64,000 bases of DNA from Symbiodinium natans (lineage: Eukaryota > Sar > Dinophyceae > Suessiales > Symbiodiniaceae): contig CAJNDS010001724.1 in the NCBI GenBank assembly GCA_905221605.1, forward strand, positions 196,001 through 260,000, in the 5' to 3' direction. The translations under genes and the position numbers were made by a program. The notes below the pieces were generated by a model. The model searched no databases. It had not been told where the DNA came from and was given only the letters and a program-made list of their open reading frames with translations. Below are positions 1-12,600 of the stretch, piece by piece (within the stretch, counting starts at the first letter, position 1; each line of letters starts with the position of its first letter).

Positions 1-91
1 TCAATATACACTACAAACCCTACTGTAGCACCTCTGGACCATCAACCCTTAAAAGGTGTTCACCGAGCCTCAAGTCCGGGCTTGCGTTGAG

Positions 92-162
92 GCAAGCACT
101 TCTACGTGCACATGGCGTCAGGGACCATCACCCACGTGCCGGTCGACATCTACGATCCCAAG
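92..162 (+). CDS. Candidate exon of an unidentified upstream gene
   Basis: An open stretch follows an AG|G acceptor and ends at a GT donor (AAG|GTCGGG). It reads KHFYVHMASGTITHVPVDIY and two more codons, which is protein-like and not low complexity. A TTTAGGG-like tract begins just downstream, as after many exons in this window. I do not recognise the family, and no partner exon was found in the next 4.6 kb, so it may be the last visible exon of a gene lying mostly outside the window. Confidence 0.35.
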
Positions 163-1335
163 GTCGGGGCCTAGGGTTTTGTGATACGGGTGTGACCCAC
201 CCTAAACACTAAACCCTATAAGCCCTTTTTGGGGTGGCTGCAGGCCTCGAGTTGTCTGTCATGTTATGAGCACGTGAAGTGCTCCCGGAACAAAAGCGTG
301 CGGCTGTTTAAGCGGCACTGCCCTATCACCCGTCGTATGAGTTTCTGTCGTGGCGCACGGCGCAGTCTCAAGCTGGCATTGGCAGCTTTCAGGATCAAAA
401 CTGCAAAGCACCTCAGAAAAGAGTCACGAACCCCCATTCCGGAATTCACAGAAAGCGACAGACCTCAATGCTACCAACCCTATCCCTAAAGCACCGTACG
501 GCATCCAATCCCTTCGAATACTTGCCTGCCGTGTGAGAGCTGGCGAGTCGATGCCCTGCTGTAATCGCACAGTCGCACAGTCGCAAAAGTCTAGTCGGCA
601 CTGAGTCTACACTACTACTCTAGGATGCCCAGTAGTGCCCTTATTCCCTTTTTGGGGGGCTCTAGGTTCCCCTATAAACCCCTTTAAGCAAAAAAGGGCG
701 CCCTTTTTAATCCTAGGTTACTGGGCAACCAGCTTGGGTTTAGGGCGATTCAGGTTGTCGGCTTGGGAGAGCCTCCTTGAAAAAAGGGTTTGTTCGGCTT
801 GAGGTCCTCTCCAAGTCCTCTCCACCTTTACTTTGTCATAGTTGGGTAACATTTTAAATTTCTAGGAGTACTTAAACCCAATAAGGAATAACAAAAAACT
901 ACATTTTTAATCAATATTATCCCAACCATGAAGTAGTTTGGGGCAAGGCAGCCCGGGACCCTGAACCCCGACGCCTCCACCCCCCAACCCCCCCCATGTC
1001 CCAACTGCGCAGGCCCGGCAGTGGGTGGACGTGGATGCCTCCAAAAGGGACAAGAAGGCCACAAGCGAAAAGACCAAACAGGGTTTAGGCTGGGGTCTAG
1101 AATGGGGATGAGCATAAGGTTGAGAGGGACAAGAAGGCCACAAGGTAAAAAGACCAAACACAGGGTTTAGGCTATAGGGTCTAGAATGGATCATCATAAG
1201 GCTTACCCGGGACTCTATAAAGCGTTACCTACAGTTTAGTAGTAGCTACCATTAACTAGAAGGCCACAAGGGAAAAGACCAAGAACAGGGGTTAGGCTAG
1301 GGGGTCTAGAAGGGATGAGCATAAGGTTGAGGGAT
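163..1335. other. Non-coding, repeat-rich stretch
   Basis: I see no supportable exon here. It contains a TIR element of the M8 family (620-730) and an imperfect duplication in which phrases such as 'ggacaagaaggccacaag' recur near 1045, 1128 and 1258. Short ORFs here have no recognisable features. Confidence 0.5.
620..730. repeat. TIR element family M8, copy 1
   Basis: Ends GGATGCCCAGTA on the left and TACTGGGCAACC on the right are near-complementary. The interior has TTATTCCCTTTTTGG and CCTTTAAGCAAAAAAGGGC. Related copies lie at about 3636-3742, 35158-35265 and 61477-61585. Confidence 0.65.
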
Positions 1336-1689
1336 CCTAAAGAGCCCGGTGCCCCTGAATTGAGGAAAATACCTTAGCCAGATTAAGAACCCCTATATAA
1401 ACTTAAGGTATATATATATATATGCTACCCCCCCCCCCCCAGCGACCTACCCTTTTTAGGTCTTTTTAGGCCTTTTAACAAAACATAACAAAGAAGGCCC
1501 AAAAGTCGCGTAGTTAATCACCGGGTAATGAAGGACAGTTACTGGGACACCCACCTCACAGACCCCGATAAGCCAGCATTGGAAGAATCTACATTTTGAA
1601 TCTGAAGCGGACAATGCTGTTTTTAGATGTTTAGATCAGTGTTTTTCTATGCAAATTGTGCCTTTCAAGGGCAATTAATGTTTTGTTGA

Positions 1690-2160
1690 GCAACTAATTT
1701 ATTTATACAATTGTGTTTGTACGAGGCAAAGTATTAATCAAATAGTGAAACATTTTTCTTGGTTCTATGCGAATTTAGCTACTAGAGTAATTATTCAGCA
1801 AAGAGCCCAATTTGACTCAAGTGAATACTATTTAAAGGAGCATACTCAACCAAGATACGAAATAAACACCATTCTCAACCAAAAAATGGCAAAGTGTGCG
1901 TTTAAAGTGCAAATACTGTATTTATACAATTGTGTCTGTACTAGGCAAAGTATGCTCTCTGAAAAGTCCACTGAAATACCTTATGTTTACATATTCATGA
2001 ATCGTTTTTATTTTTGAAATAATCATTTTATGCGAATTTAGCTACTAGAGTAATTATTGAGCAAATAGCCCAATTTGACTCAAGTGAATACCATTTAAAG
2101 GACCATACTCAACCAAAATACGAAAGAAGCACCATATTCAACCCTAGAAAGACCACTTGT
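1690..2160. repeat. Imperfect direct duplication inside the AT-rich element
   Basis: The phrase TGCGAATTTAGCTACTAGAG occurs at 1768 and again at 2031, followed in both copies by matching sequence through CATACTCAACCAA. An upstream phrase (ATTTATACAATTGTGT) recurs at 1701 and 1920. The unequal offsets (263 and 219) show insertions or deletions between the two copies. Confidence 0.75.
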
Positions 2161-2229
2161 ATACTATTTCTGAAAAGCACAATTAGCATAAGCACACTTA
2201 AAAATGCGTAGTTGTTGCCTCGTGACTGT

Positions 2230-2510
2230 GAAGGCGAACCAAAAAGCCAAAATACCAAAACCAAAAAACCAAAAATACCAAAACCAAAAAACCAAAAAAA
2301 CCAAAATCAAAAAACCAAAAAAGCCAAAAAAAACAATTTTCCGGGACTCTTGGAGAAGCCTCATAGGGATTTCCTGAGAGTCCCGGAAAATTGGTGTTTT
2401 CGGTATTTTTGTTTTTTTTGGTTTTGGTTTTTTTGGTTTTTTTGGTTTTGGTTTTTTTGGTTTTTTTGGTTTTGGTTTTTTGGTTTTTTTGGTTTTGGTA
2501 TTTTTGGTTT
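2230..2510. repeat. Long hairpin, CCAAAAA / TTTTTGG arms
   Basis: Degenerate CCAAAA-type repeats (about 2236-2333) face TTTTGG-type repeats (about 2395-2505). At the centre, perfect 17-bp arms (2334-2350 and 2377-2393, CAATTTTCCGGGACTCT and its complement) enclose a 26-base loop. Confidence 0.85.
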
Positions 2511-3419
2511 TTCTACTGTCCCGTGTATGCGATTTTAGTTGTATTTTAGTCTACGCCCTAGGAAATACGCTATATTGCACACCGAGTTTGCTTGCAGTGC
2601 AGCTGGGTGACTTGAGACAAGGCGAAAAAGGGTAGGTAGGTCACTGGCGGGGGGGGGGGGGGTACCATATATATATATATGCCTTAATGAAGGGAATATT
2701 GGGCTCTTAGGAATTGTGGGCTCAGGATGTAGAAGTAGAGCGGGAGGCTTAGGGCTCAGATGAAAAAAACGAGCAGGATTTTTCGAGTCAGCCTTGTGAA
2801 GCGATGGGTTGAGAGTCGAATTTGAGTTTAACTATAGGGTCGAGAGGGGGTTTGGTGCAGGACCACTCTCAACATCTAGCACCCTTTCAGCACGCAGGAC
2901 CTTTCTCAACCTCCCCCACTCAAGCCGAAATTTGCTGCTGTCCATGCAAGAATGCTGGGCGGTCCATGTTCATATCGTGCGCTTGAAGACCCACCACTCT
3001 CCCCAGCCATAACTTCGCAGGACCTATGAAGCCCCAACCAGTTAAACCATGAATCCGGAAGCGACCCAGCAAGACCCAGATGATTTCAGAAGCTCCTTGA
3101 ACCTAAGCACCACTCCCTGAGATCCTGACCGGCTCCTCCAGAGGCTAGTTTATACCTCAACAAGAGTTCCAACCTGCATTTTCGGAGGTTGATTATACGG
3201 CCGCCTGTAGAATTCTTAGGTCGTCTACAAACTTCTAGGTAAAGAATCGCTGAAACCCTACGAGCCCAAGAACTAAGGGCAAGGTAGTAGTCCTCAGATG
3301 GAAGTCCCTACGCACAGCGAAGGCGCCGGTGCCTCTACCGCCGATTCCTACGCGACCAGCACCTGCACCTGTGCTTTCGAAGCACTGTGCTCTGTGCTGT
3401 CTCCAGCTCGTGATTTATA

Positions 3420-3463
3420 GGGTTTAGGGTTTCGGGTTTAGGGTTTAGGGTTTAGGGTTTAGG
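3420..3463 (+). repeat. TTTAGGG array
   Basis: About six units of the plant/dinoflagellate-type telomeric heptamer in the G-rich orientation on this strand. Confidence 0.9.
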
Positions 3464-3823
3464 GGGAGGTTCGGGCTTTCTGGTTGAGAGGCTCGCCAAT
3501 ACGCATCTTGCACAGGATTTGATAAGGCAATCTCAGCCCTTACCATATTGCGGATGAACCCTCGAGACTTTCAGTGGCGTCTCGGATCTGACCCTAGCCC
3601 CAGCAAAACCAAACCGGACCTGAAGCTCCCTAACTAGGATGCCCAGTACCCCTATTCCCTTTTTGGTATGTTTAGGTTCCCTTATCAACCCCTTTAAGCA
3701 AAAAAGGGCACCCTTTTTCATCCTAGGTTACTGAGCAACCTAGCTAAACCCTTAGCAATGAAACTTGAAAAATGCGGGCCTAGCGTTCCGAAGGTAGTAA
3801 GACCGCTTCTCAAAGCCTACACA

Positions 3824-3918
3824 CTTACTGTTTTTAGTAGGGAGTGAGGGACTGAGGTACCCTATAGAATCTTTCAACGGGTATTTAGGCTGCCTCATTC
3901 CCTCATTCCCTGAACCAG
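3824..3918. repeat. TIR element family M3, copy 1
   Basis: The left end reads TTAGTAGGGAGTGAGGGA and the right end CCTCATTCCCTCATTCCCTG. The same inverted arrangement recurs at 34295-34423 and 45571-45662. Confidence 0.65.
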
Positions 3919-4782
3919 GGGGATACACCCTCATGTCATGGAAGCAAAGAACTCTAAACCCTAAACCCTAAACCCTAAACCCTAAACCCTAAACCCTAAA
4001 CCCATGCTTTTTCCCGACTTGCACAAGCCTGCGGACTTTGTCAGTGATCCTGCGGAACTGTTTAGTGCCCAACCTCAGGGCTTTTAGGGTTCAGGGTTTA
4101 GGGTTTAGGGTTCAGGGTTTAGGGTTTAGGGTTTAGGGTTTAGGGTTAAGGGTGCTTGCGACCTGCCTTCCTTTTCCTTGACCAGACGAGTGTACCATCC
4201 CCAAGTCCTAGCACACGAAACCCCCAGCCTGAACTCGAATAGACGTGCAACCCTGTAAGCCCGAGAGCACGCCCCCCAAAGAGAGTCCAATACCCCTTAA
4301 TGGAGGAATATTCCTCAAACCATATTAAGGATCCCCATATATATTTAAGGTATACTCCCTGATTAAGCCCAATACCCCTTAGTTAAGGAGAATATTCCTC
4401 AAAGCACATGAAGGATCCCTCTTTATATGTTGAAGGCATAATCCCTTCCCCCTTTTATTAAATGAAACCCTAATGATGAGAAAAAAACACTTTCCGGAAA
4501 ATCCTGCCGAAACCAACCCCGCCTTTAAAACCCTATTCCGAAGTAGGGGGGGGGGTTCAGGCCTCCAATAAACCCCTCAACATGAATAAAACCCTCAGGG
4601 GGTTTAATTAGGGTTGGAGGTCTAGGGTTAAGGGTTTAGGGCTTATTGCGACATTTCGACAAAAACCCTCCCCTAATTATAAAAACAGTTTTCGAACTTT
4701 TAAAGGGGAGGGATTACTCCTTAATTCAGGGGTCTTGGGGCTTTTTGGGCCCATCAGACCTTTGAGCCGCCAGCGCTTTCAG

Positions 4783-4848
4783 GCGCAGTCGTCGGCGCCG
4801 GCAGCACTTCCGCCACCCGCGGCGTCTTCCACCAGCTCTTCTCTGCCG
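4783..4848 (+). CDS. Candidate upstream exon of the MCAT gene (leader/linker)
   Basis: This is a 66-base open stretch bounded by CTTTCAG|G and CCG|GTGGCT. If it is in phase 0 it encodes 22 Ala/Ser/Pro-rich residues and would join exon 1 at 5249 in frame. Such composition suits a plastid or mitochondrial transit peptide or a linker. The alternative frame is also open, so this is a suggestion only. Confidence 0.3.
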
Positions 4849-5248
4849 GTGGCTCTGGCTTTGAACCCTAAACCCTTAAGCCCTATAATTCCTAAACCTA
4901 AATCCTAAATCCAGCACACCCGAATCGACACCCCCGAAGAGGGCCCATGAGTTCAAAGGGGGGAAAGCCATCTAAACATTGAATCCAGCACCCTGAATCC
5001 AAAGCAGCCCCAGAGAGAGAGAGAGAGAGAGAGCGAGAGAGTGAGAGCGGCACACAAACCCAACATAAACCTTTCAAAACCTACCAAAAAACTGCAGGAA
5101 GCCTATACAAACCTAATAGACCTCAATCGCCGACACACACTCCCCCGACACGGCGGAAGTGCCGAGGTGGCCCTATTGTATAAACTACATAAACCCCACC
5201 TATAGCCTATAGCCCTATGTATGCCTCAACCCCTAATCTCCGACGCAG

Positions 5249-5326
5249 GTTGCCCTGCTCTTCCCAGGGCAGGGATCGCAGTACGTAAAGATGATGGCCG
5301 GCGTGAAGGACTTGCCCGCGGTGAAG
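5249..5326 (+). CDS. MCAT exon 1 (first identified)
   Basis: After GACGCAG|G it encodes VALLFPGQGSQYVKMMAG and eight more residues: the N-terminal strand and oxyanion-hole glutamine loop of FabD. The donor is AAG|GAGCCT (GA type). The next intron contains a CCCTAAA run, a TIR-like stretch (about 5445-5560) and then a TTTAGGG array. Confidence 0.88.
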
Positions 5327-6405
5327 GAGCCTACACCCCCGAAACCCGAAACCCTAAACCCTAAACCCTCGCCCGCGCATAATATTCGAAACCCTACACC
5401 TGGATCGCGCGCGGCCCTACGATCATGCGGCCCGGACCTCAGGGACAAAATGAACCCCAAAATTGGGGCTCACGTACCCTGTATCACCGTGATATCCATG
5501 AGGGTGGGGGGGGCCTGAAGCTTGAAACCCTACTTGGGTTCATTTTAGTGCGCTGGTTCATGTCCATGCTGGGGGCCTGAAGCTTTACACCTTATTTGGG
5601 TTTAGGGTTTAGGGTTTAGGGTTTAGGGCTTAGGGTTCATTATTCGGCATGAGGGTTGTTGTGTGTTTTGTTTGTTCGTGCGGTTTGTGGGTTGGGTTAT
5701 TGCCGCCGACCTTGCTGGTGACGCAGGTCGTCACAGATCAGTTTGAGCTTTCAGGGCGTCGAGTATCAGATCTTCGGCTGATTCTGCTGAGTGCTGGGCC
5801 CCTCCGATGGTGCCATTATTCGTAGTATCAGTTCCACTTCTGCTCAGGAGAAAGAACCTAAAGCCCCAAACGGACCAGCACCTCTACTTGGAGGTTCATG
5901 CGTAGTTCACAAGGCCATAAACAGGATACCCACCCTGAGAACCGAACTTGGGGGGTTCATAACCCGACATATGGCTATCCATGAGCCTTGTGAAATCCGC
6001 GAAGCCCACCTCTGTTAGGACATGCTGGAGAAGGCCAACAAGATCTTGGACTTCGATCTTCTGGACCTTCTCATGTAGTGGGTAGTGGGTAGTGGGTAGT
6101 GGGTAGTGGTGTAGTGGTGTAGTGGTGCAGTGTGTGGTGTGTGCTGTGTAGCGCGCAGCGTGTAGTTTGTAGTGTATGGAGCCCCCTAAGCAACCATCCA
6201 TGCCCATATATATATATATACACACTCCCGCACAAGTTTGGATACTTGTTCCTTTTTATGGAGAAGGAGAAACATGTCGGTCGACACATAAATAGACGCA
6301 AATATGATTCGGGCCAAGGCCCCGTTAGGGAAATGGAGCATGTGCGCTTCATTTTTCTGGGGGTCCAGGGCATGACCGCCCCTAGGCATCCCTATGTCTT
6401 TATAC

Positions 6406-6479
<74 letters not shown>

Positions 6480-6586
6480 AGAAAGAGAGAAGGAGATAGA
6501 GATAGACAGTGAGATAGAGAGTGAGACTGAGAGTGAGGGAGACGGAGAGGGAGAAGGAGAAGAGATATAGAGAGAGGGAGGGAGCG

Positions 6587-6618
<32 letters not shown>

Positions 6619-9600
6619 GATGGAGAGAGGGGCAGAGGCAGAGAGTACACTCGAAACGAAACTGCTTAATTAAAAGCAAAGCTTAATCTCATTTACTATG
6701 TACTTAACAAAAATGAGTTTATATGTATATATATATATATATTTTTTTTCTTTTATTTTTTTATGTATATTACATACATATGTACATAATGGCCCCTGTG
6801 CCGGGTCTTTGCACACTTTACAGAAGCCTTGAAACGCGAGGAGCTCTGCCTCAAGGGCCCCGAGTCGGAGCTGGAGTCGCTTCTGCTTCAAAAAGCGTTC
6901 AAAGGGGCTTAAGGAAAGGGATTGTAGGGTGTGTGGGGTTTAGGGTTTAGGGGTTTAGGGTTTTGGGTTTAGGGTTTTAGGGGGGAGGGGTAATTCCCCC
7001 AGGAGCCCTGAAGCAAAAAAGTTGGGGTGTTTTTGCACCTGACAAATATCCTCGTTAAAAAATTGGGGGTATTTAGGGTATATAAGGTGTTTGAGGGGGT
7101 TCAGGGTGTAAGGGGAGCTTTGATTTCAGGCTTGGCGTTGGGCTTAGGGTCAGGCTGAAGCATTCCCATGTACTGGGGGTGGAATTGAGACCTTAGGCTC
7201 GTACGACTTTTTCCTGGGCCTGAGGCGCCTGCAAGTACCAAGCTACGATTCCTCCAAGGTTTCTGGGCCTAAACCGTAAACCCTAAACCCGAAACCCTAA
7301 ACCCTAAACCCTAAACCCTATAAACCCTAAACCCTAAACCCACCAAGGAAAACCAAGTTCTGCCAACCGGCGATGTATGTGGCTGGCCTCGCTGGCATGG
7401 ACGCTGATGCCGCATGTAGCCCTGGTGCTTTACCTCAGCCCTGAAATTGGGATCATGCACTCTATGCTAGTCTAGGGTTTAGGGTTTGGGCTTTAGGGTT
7501 TAGGGCTTAGAGTTTAGGGTTTATGCGACTCTAACCCTAAAACCTAAAGCCTAAGCCCTAAGCCCTAAATCCTAACCCTGTAAGACCCTAATCTCCCTTA
7601 GAGGGTCTAAAGACCATAAGCCTGTCAGGCTACCTCGAAACTCCCAGCAAGCAGGCCCCTAAGACCCGAGGACCTAGGAATTCCACAACGGGGTTCTGAT
7701 CCTAACCTACAAAAGAAGTAGCTACAGCGCCCCAAACCCCCAACCCCTAACCTCAAACCCCAAACCCCAAACCCCACACCCCAAACCCTAAACCCTAAAC
7801 CTTCAACCAGGGTTCTTAAGGTTTCCAGACCCGAAACCCTTCCAAGCAAGGAGAAGCTTCGGTCGCAGCAACCAGACAAGGCGCCGGGTGTTGGAGTTTG
7901 GTAGGGTTTAGGGTTTAGGGTTTAGGGTTTAGGGTTTAGGGTTTAGGGCTTAGGGCTTAGGACTTAGGGTTTAGGGTTTAGGGTTTAGGGTTTAGGGGGT
8001 TAGGGGTTCGGGGTTAGGGGGGTAGGGATTAGGGAGGACCTGCTGCGAGACAAGACTTAGGGTTACATCGGCAAGCCCGCACAAGGGTTTAGGGTTGTTA
8101 GGTTAGGATTTGTACCTTGAGTTCGGGGTGGGGGTGGGGACGGGAGGTGCCCTAAACCCTAAACCCTAAACCCTAAACCCTAAACCCTAAACCCTAAACC
8201 CTAAACCCTAAACCCTGAACCCTAAACCCTATACGGGGGCAACCGAAAGGGAACAGGGAAAGAAACCAACCCTCAACAGTCGCCTATATGGATTTCCCAG
8301 ATCGAACCAGAAACAAGAACACCCACCCTAAGGGGACAGGATAAGGGAGAAGGGACGGGACTACTCCAACCCGTTAAACCCAACCCCAGGCGTACGTACT
8401 TTTTCAACAAAAGCTGACGGCTCTCGGCCATCTTGAGCCAAACAAGATTTCCGGGTTCATTGACCCTTCCAACTCCCAACACTAACTCCTTTCTACAATA
8501 CCAGTTGCAGCTCCGCACTCCCCCTGTCCTAGGATTTCCTAGGACACATTGGAGGTGCAGATCTTTTGGCCAAAAACTGCCATTAAGGCAGCAGCCAGCT
8601 GCTTGAAATGCACAATATGGTTTTACGTCATCCAGGACGAAATTATAGCTCATTGGCTAACCCACTAACCACAGAGAATCTTTTTCCACCATGATCCTCT
8701 TATCATTGAAGACTCTTCGGCCTTCTTCACCACAAACCGTGGTCTTCGCTACGCGAAAAACTACTGACTTCTACTATCAGGGATTTCCATACCCTTAATA
8801 GTAACCACCACATTGTCAGCACATTGGCTGTTCCAGCGCACCTGTCTCCAGAAAGAGAAAAACCATCCCTTCATCCATACCATCCAATCACTTCTTTTTC
8901 CGATTGTTGGCAATTCTGAGGTGAAGTTGCAGCAGAATATACTCCAGGTCCGAAACTGTAAGAACAGGATCCTGCACGCACCTTTGAATTGAGGATACCA
9001 ATCCTTCTCTCTTTGCGTCCTCAATCGCTTGGCAAGATTGACCCAGCTCTGCATTCACAGTGGTAGACGCTGGTGCATCCACATCAGATGGACGATCCTT
9101 TTCCTCAGGACCTTGCACCATTACCACCTCTTCCTTTTTGGGACTCTGACTTTTCTCCTTCTTCTTCGTCTTTCCACCGACATTTGACTTTGTGCGCATT
9201 TTCGAGGCTTTTTCCCCGGCAGAAACCACCGCGTTGGATGATGATCCACCCCTCTCAATGTTCGCCGGCATCTTCTTCGGCTTTGGAACCAGAAGAGTGT
9301 AAGGATCTTCGATAGCTGCAGCTTTCCTCTTCTTTTTGACCTTTTTCATCTCCTCCTCAACGGCAACCTCCGTCTCCGAAGTCTCAACCACTTCTTTTTC
9401 TGCAGGAATATCCTTGCTGGACTCCCTTTCTAGGGACCTCTTTTTGCCCCTTTTGGAATCTTTCTCTTCTCCCAAATTGGCTCGCTCGTACCATATCCTC
9501 AGGTCATTGACCCATTCTTCCACTTCCGCGAGCGAAACATCATACGACTTCACTACTTCGTGAAGTTCCAGCACGGACAGCATACTAGTGGTCCACGAAA

Positions 9601-12600
9601 CCCATTCTCTATCCATCTGGTCAGCATCTCCATTGAACTTCAGGAGTTTGAACAGTGGGTCCGCCTCTGCTCGAGCCAAATCTGACTTGCCATCGGACAG
9701 AAATGAAATCGCCTCCATCAACAGTTCCGTCATTTTGGTATCATCGTCATCAACCATAAAATCCTCCTCACCATCATCGAACTGTTCAGGAGAGATCTCC
9801 TTTTCTCCACCTTTTGCACCAGAACTTCTCCTTGGACCATCCCTTGGGGGCGTCCTTGGAGACCTTGGCCTCTGTTCATCCAGCGGATCACCATGCTCGA
9901 AGACACACCTGTCACCATAACGACACTTCCCAGACTGAGCAAACTGGATGCACCTCACACCAGTTGCATCATGCGAGAACGCACACTCCTTTCCAGCGAA
10001 GCAGGGTCTCCCCGCCACATAGTATTTGCACCAATACGAATGCAGCACCACATCATCTTCTGAATGGATGAATTTGCAGTCTTCACCAAATTTGCAGCGA
10101 TCTTTTCCCCTGCTGAACCAATAGCAGAAGCCTTTCTTCCTCTTCTCCAAGCGCTCCGCCTCGTACCGGTCCATAGGGCGATTCTGCTCTACATGAACAT
10201 TGCCATGTACCTGAGAACTGCTCCCTTCACCCAAGGTGCTATCAGTATTTGATGCTTGGAGTACAGCTGGAAAACCTGGCCTTGGTCCTACCACCTTCAT
10301 GATTGGTTTTCCGCCAGCTCCTGAGCCATGCTGAGACGATCCAAAAACATTGAACATTTTCATGAAGGCCTTTCTAGCGCCGATCTTCTGCACCCTTTTG
10401 ATTGGACGTTTCATTGCTCCAACCTTGCATCCAGATGCGTTCAAACGACACAACCTCCTATACCCAGCTCTATATCCCTTCTTCCAAAGAGCCATAAGAA
10501 TTCTAGAGGCAGTAACATTCTCCACCTCTACCTTTTCCAACGGTCCCTCACTTCCCGGAACAAACCCATCCAACCCATCCATATCTGAAGACCTTTCCAT
10601 CTTTTTTGACACCACTTCGTCGAGGTAGTCTTCCGAGATCCAGGGTAAGTTCCTCTTAGAGGAAGGATTGTCACCATTGTTTGGTCCTTCACCAGGATAC
10701 CCTTTTGTGCTGTCAAAGATCTTACCAGTAGTGCGGTCCTGCATAGAGAAATTAGAAGCAACGCGGGAGTACACTGACCACAAGAAAATCCTTGTGTCCG
10801 CCAGTCTTGATGACCCACTGGATGTCTCCTCTTCCGGAGAAACTTCTGGCGCTTTGCCATCCCTTCCAGTGTCACCAATTGTCTCACCTCCAGCATCTTC
10901 AATGGGGATAAGGGATTCATTGTTCCCTTGATCAAGTACCGCAACCTCCGGTCCAAGAACTTCCAGCACCGCTGTCGAAGGATCCACTTCTTCATCAGCA
11001 TCGTCGTCCATCCTTCTCCAGAGAACCTCCAATTGATCAGCGCAAGTCGCCGCCTGAAGGAACTCCATCAACTGGGCCCTCCCGCGCTGCCAGAGAAACT
11101 CCAAGAACATCACTGACCCTTGAGCTCCTAGGGTAAGGAAAGGATGAACCAATTTGGCTACCCTCGCCATAAGTTCAATGTGAACTTCCATGCCTGGACT
11201 GCGACTCCAATCATAGGCAATTGCCTCCATAGCAGTTCCAAACTTATCAGTATTTTTGAATTCCCCTTCCAGACCAGGAGATAGCAATGCACCCATCACC
11301 GAAAGAGGGTAATTTCCCACCGCCGGCAAGCACGGATTGTCATGGAACGACTGATGCAAATCACCATAATATCCTTGATCTCTCCTTTGAAAAAGGAGTG
11401 CTCCAGTCCCTAGCTGGGCATTCATTTCATCCACTTGAACCATTTCAGCACATATCCTCTGTGCCGTAGCCGCTATTGCTGGCCAGATGGTACGATCGGT
11501 CAGACCGCGACGCATAACCCAATCAGTTGTTGGCGACTGAATCAGCGTTCCTGGATCATACACCATAACCACCATCGCACCATCACCCATTGACTGATCA
11601 GCATCGTCCTCCAGTGCCAGGTTCTCATCCTGTTCGCTTGCACCCTCGGATGACATGCTAATAACCAAATTTCGATCCATCTTATTGGACCCCTTCTGGC
11701 AGCCTCTTTGCCCCACAGGCAACTTGCCAACAGCAACCTTCCAATAAATCCGAGTCAGAAGACCTTTAACCAGCAATTGCTGAGGGTCCTTCTTCACCGG
11801 ACAAACATCCAATATCTTCGCACCATCACCACGGAGTTCATTGCTCCCACCTTCTCCTTCTTTTTGGTCAGTCTCCTCGCCAGAAATTTGCACTGCTCCT
11901 TCCAGCGCCGTCTCCTGTCCAGCCACTTCTTGCCCAGGAAGAACTTGAGCGCTTTCAGATACATTCACCTGTCCAGCAACACCTTGCCCAGGTAAAACCT
12001 CATCCTTGGAGCCCACCGCCAGCGAACCAACTATAACTGAGCCATCCCTTGCTCTTTTTTGAGACTGTTCAGTTGGACGAGAAGGTTGTGGTAGCGAAAA
12101 ACTTGTGAAGTCACTTCTTGGCGGGTCTCCCCCCGCGACGCTTTGTCGCGCCCTTCGCCAAGGTGAACCGATTTTTTCTGCCCGTCATTGGGGCCTGAAG
12201 AACCACCCAGCGGAACATTGCCACGAATCGCAGTTCTCTGTGAATCCCTTTCTTGCAAAAAGATTTCCCTCATGCGTTGCGCGGCATTGGTCTCCTCCTC
12301 GCTTGAATCGCTTGAGGAAGCGGCATAAGAGACCAAAGCCTCCGCCTGTTCATCATCATCCACCACATCTGCCCACGCTCTGCTGAGCCGATACGACAAC
12401 CCACCACGAGGCTTCAGTTCCAGTGGTTTTGGCTTTTCCACCACTTCCGCCGGTTGCACTCGTCGTTGTGAACGAGAGCGTGGCACCTGTCGCACCTGTT
12501 TTTTATCCAGCAAGGGCCTTCCCCTTCTTACAGGGTTTGATCTTGACCGATACTTTTTTGTTGGCGGGTTCACCGGCGGCATTCCAACTCCCACCAACTG

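Larger units (their letters stand above)
1336..2711. mobile_element. AT-rich 1.4 kb element with inverted termini
   Basis: The left end (CCTAAAGAGCCC... ATATATATAT, poly-C, CGACCTACCCTTTTT) and the right end (AAAAAGGGTAGGTAGGTC, poly-G, ATATATATAT ... GGGCTCTTAGG) are reverse complements over roughly 120 bp. The outermost bases match the M2 TIR family (AGAGCCCAATACCCC type). The interior is far more AT-rich than its surroundings, holds an imperfect direct duplication and a long hairpin, and shows no transposase. It looks like a non-autonomous element, possibly a composite of M2 ends around foreign AT-rich DNA. Confidence 0.6.
2712..4782. other. Repeat-rich stretch upstream of MCAT
   Basis: Contents are telomere-like arrays (TTTAGGG at 3420-3463 and 4085-4146; CCCTAAA at 3956-4002), an M8 element (3636-3742), an M3 element (3824-3918) and two M2-like partial elements (about 4272-4445). 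Possible but unproven coding pieces lie at 2919-3045 (after an AG|G site) and 4004-4080 (MLFPDLHKPADFVSD frame). The MCAT start codon and leader should lie here or further upstream; I could not fix them. Confidence 0.5.

Noticed and set aside
2164-2538. ORFs of FWFFGF / KPKNQKN type
   Set aside because: They are translations of the hairpin arms (TTTTTGG/CCAAAAA).
6186-6679. Long minus-strand ORFs rich in Ser, Leu and Pro
   Set aside because: They translate a GA/GC microsatellite and a poly-G run; pure low complexity.
8820-8890. Aspartic protease motif (LFLETGA) after the gag-like stop
   Set aside because: The usual D-T/S-G is replaced by E-T-G and a stop follows within 40 bases; too weak.
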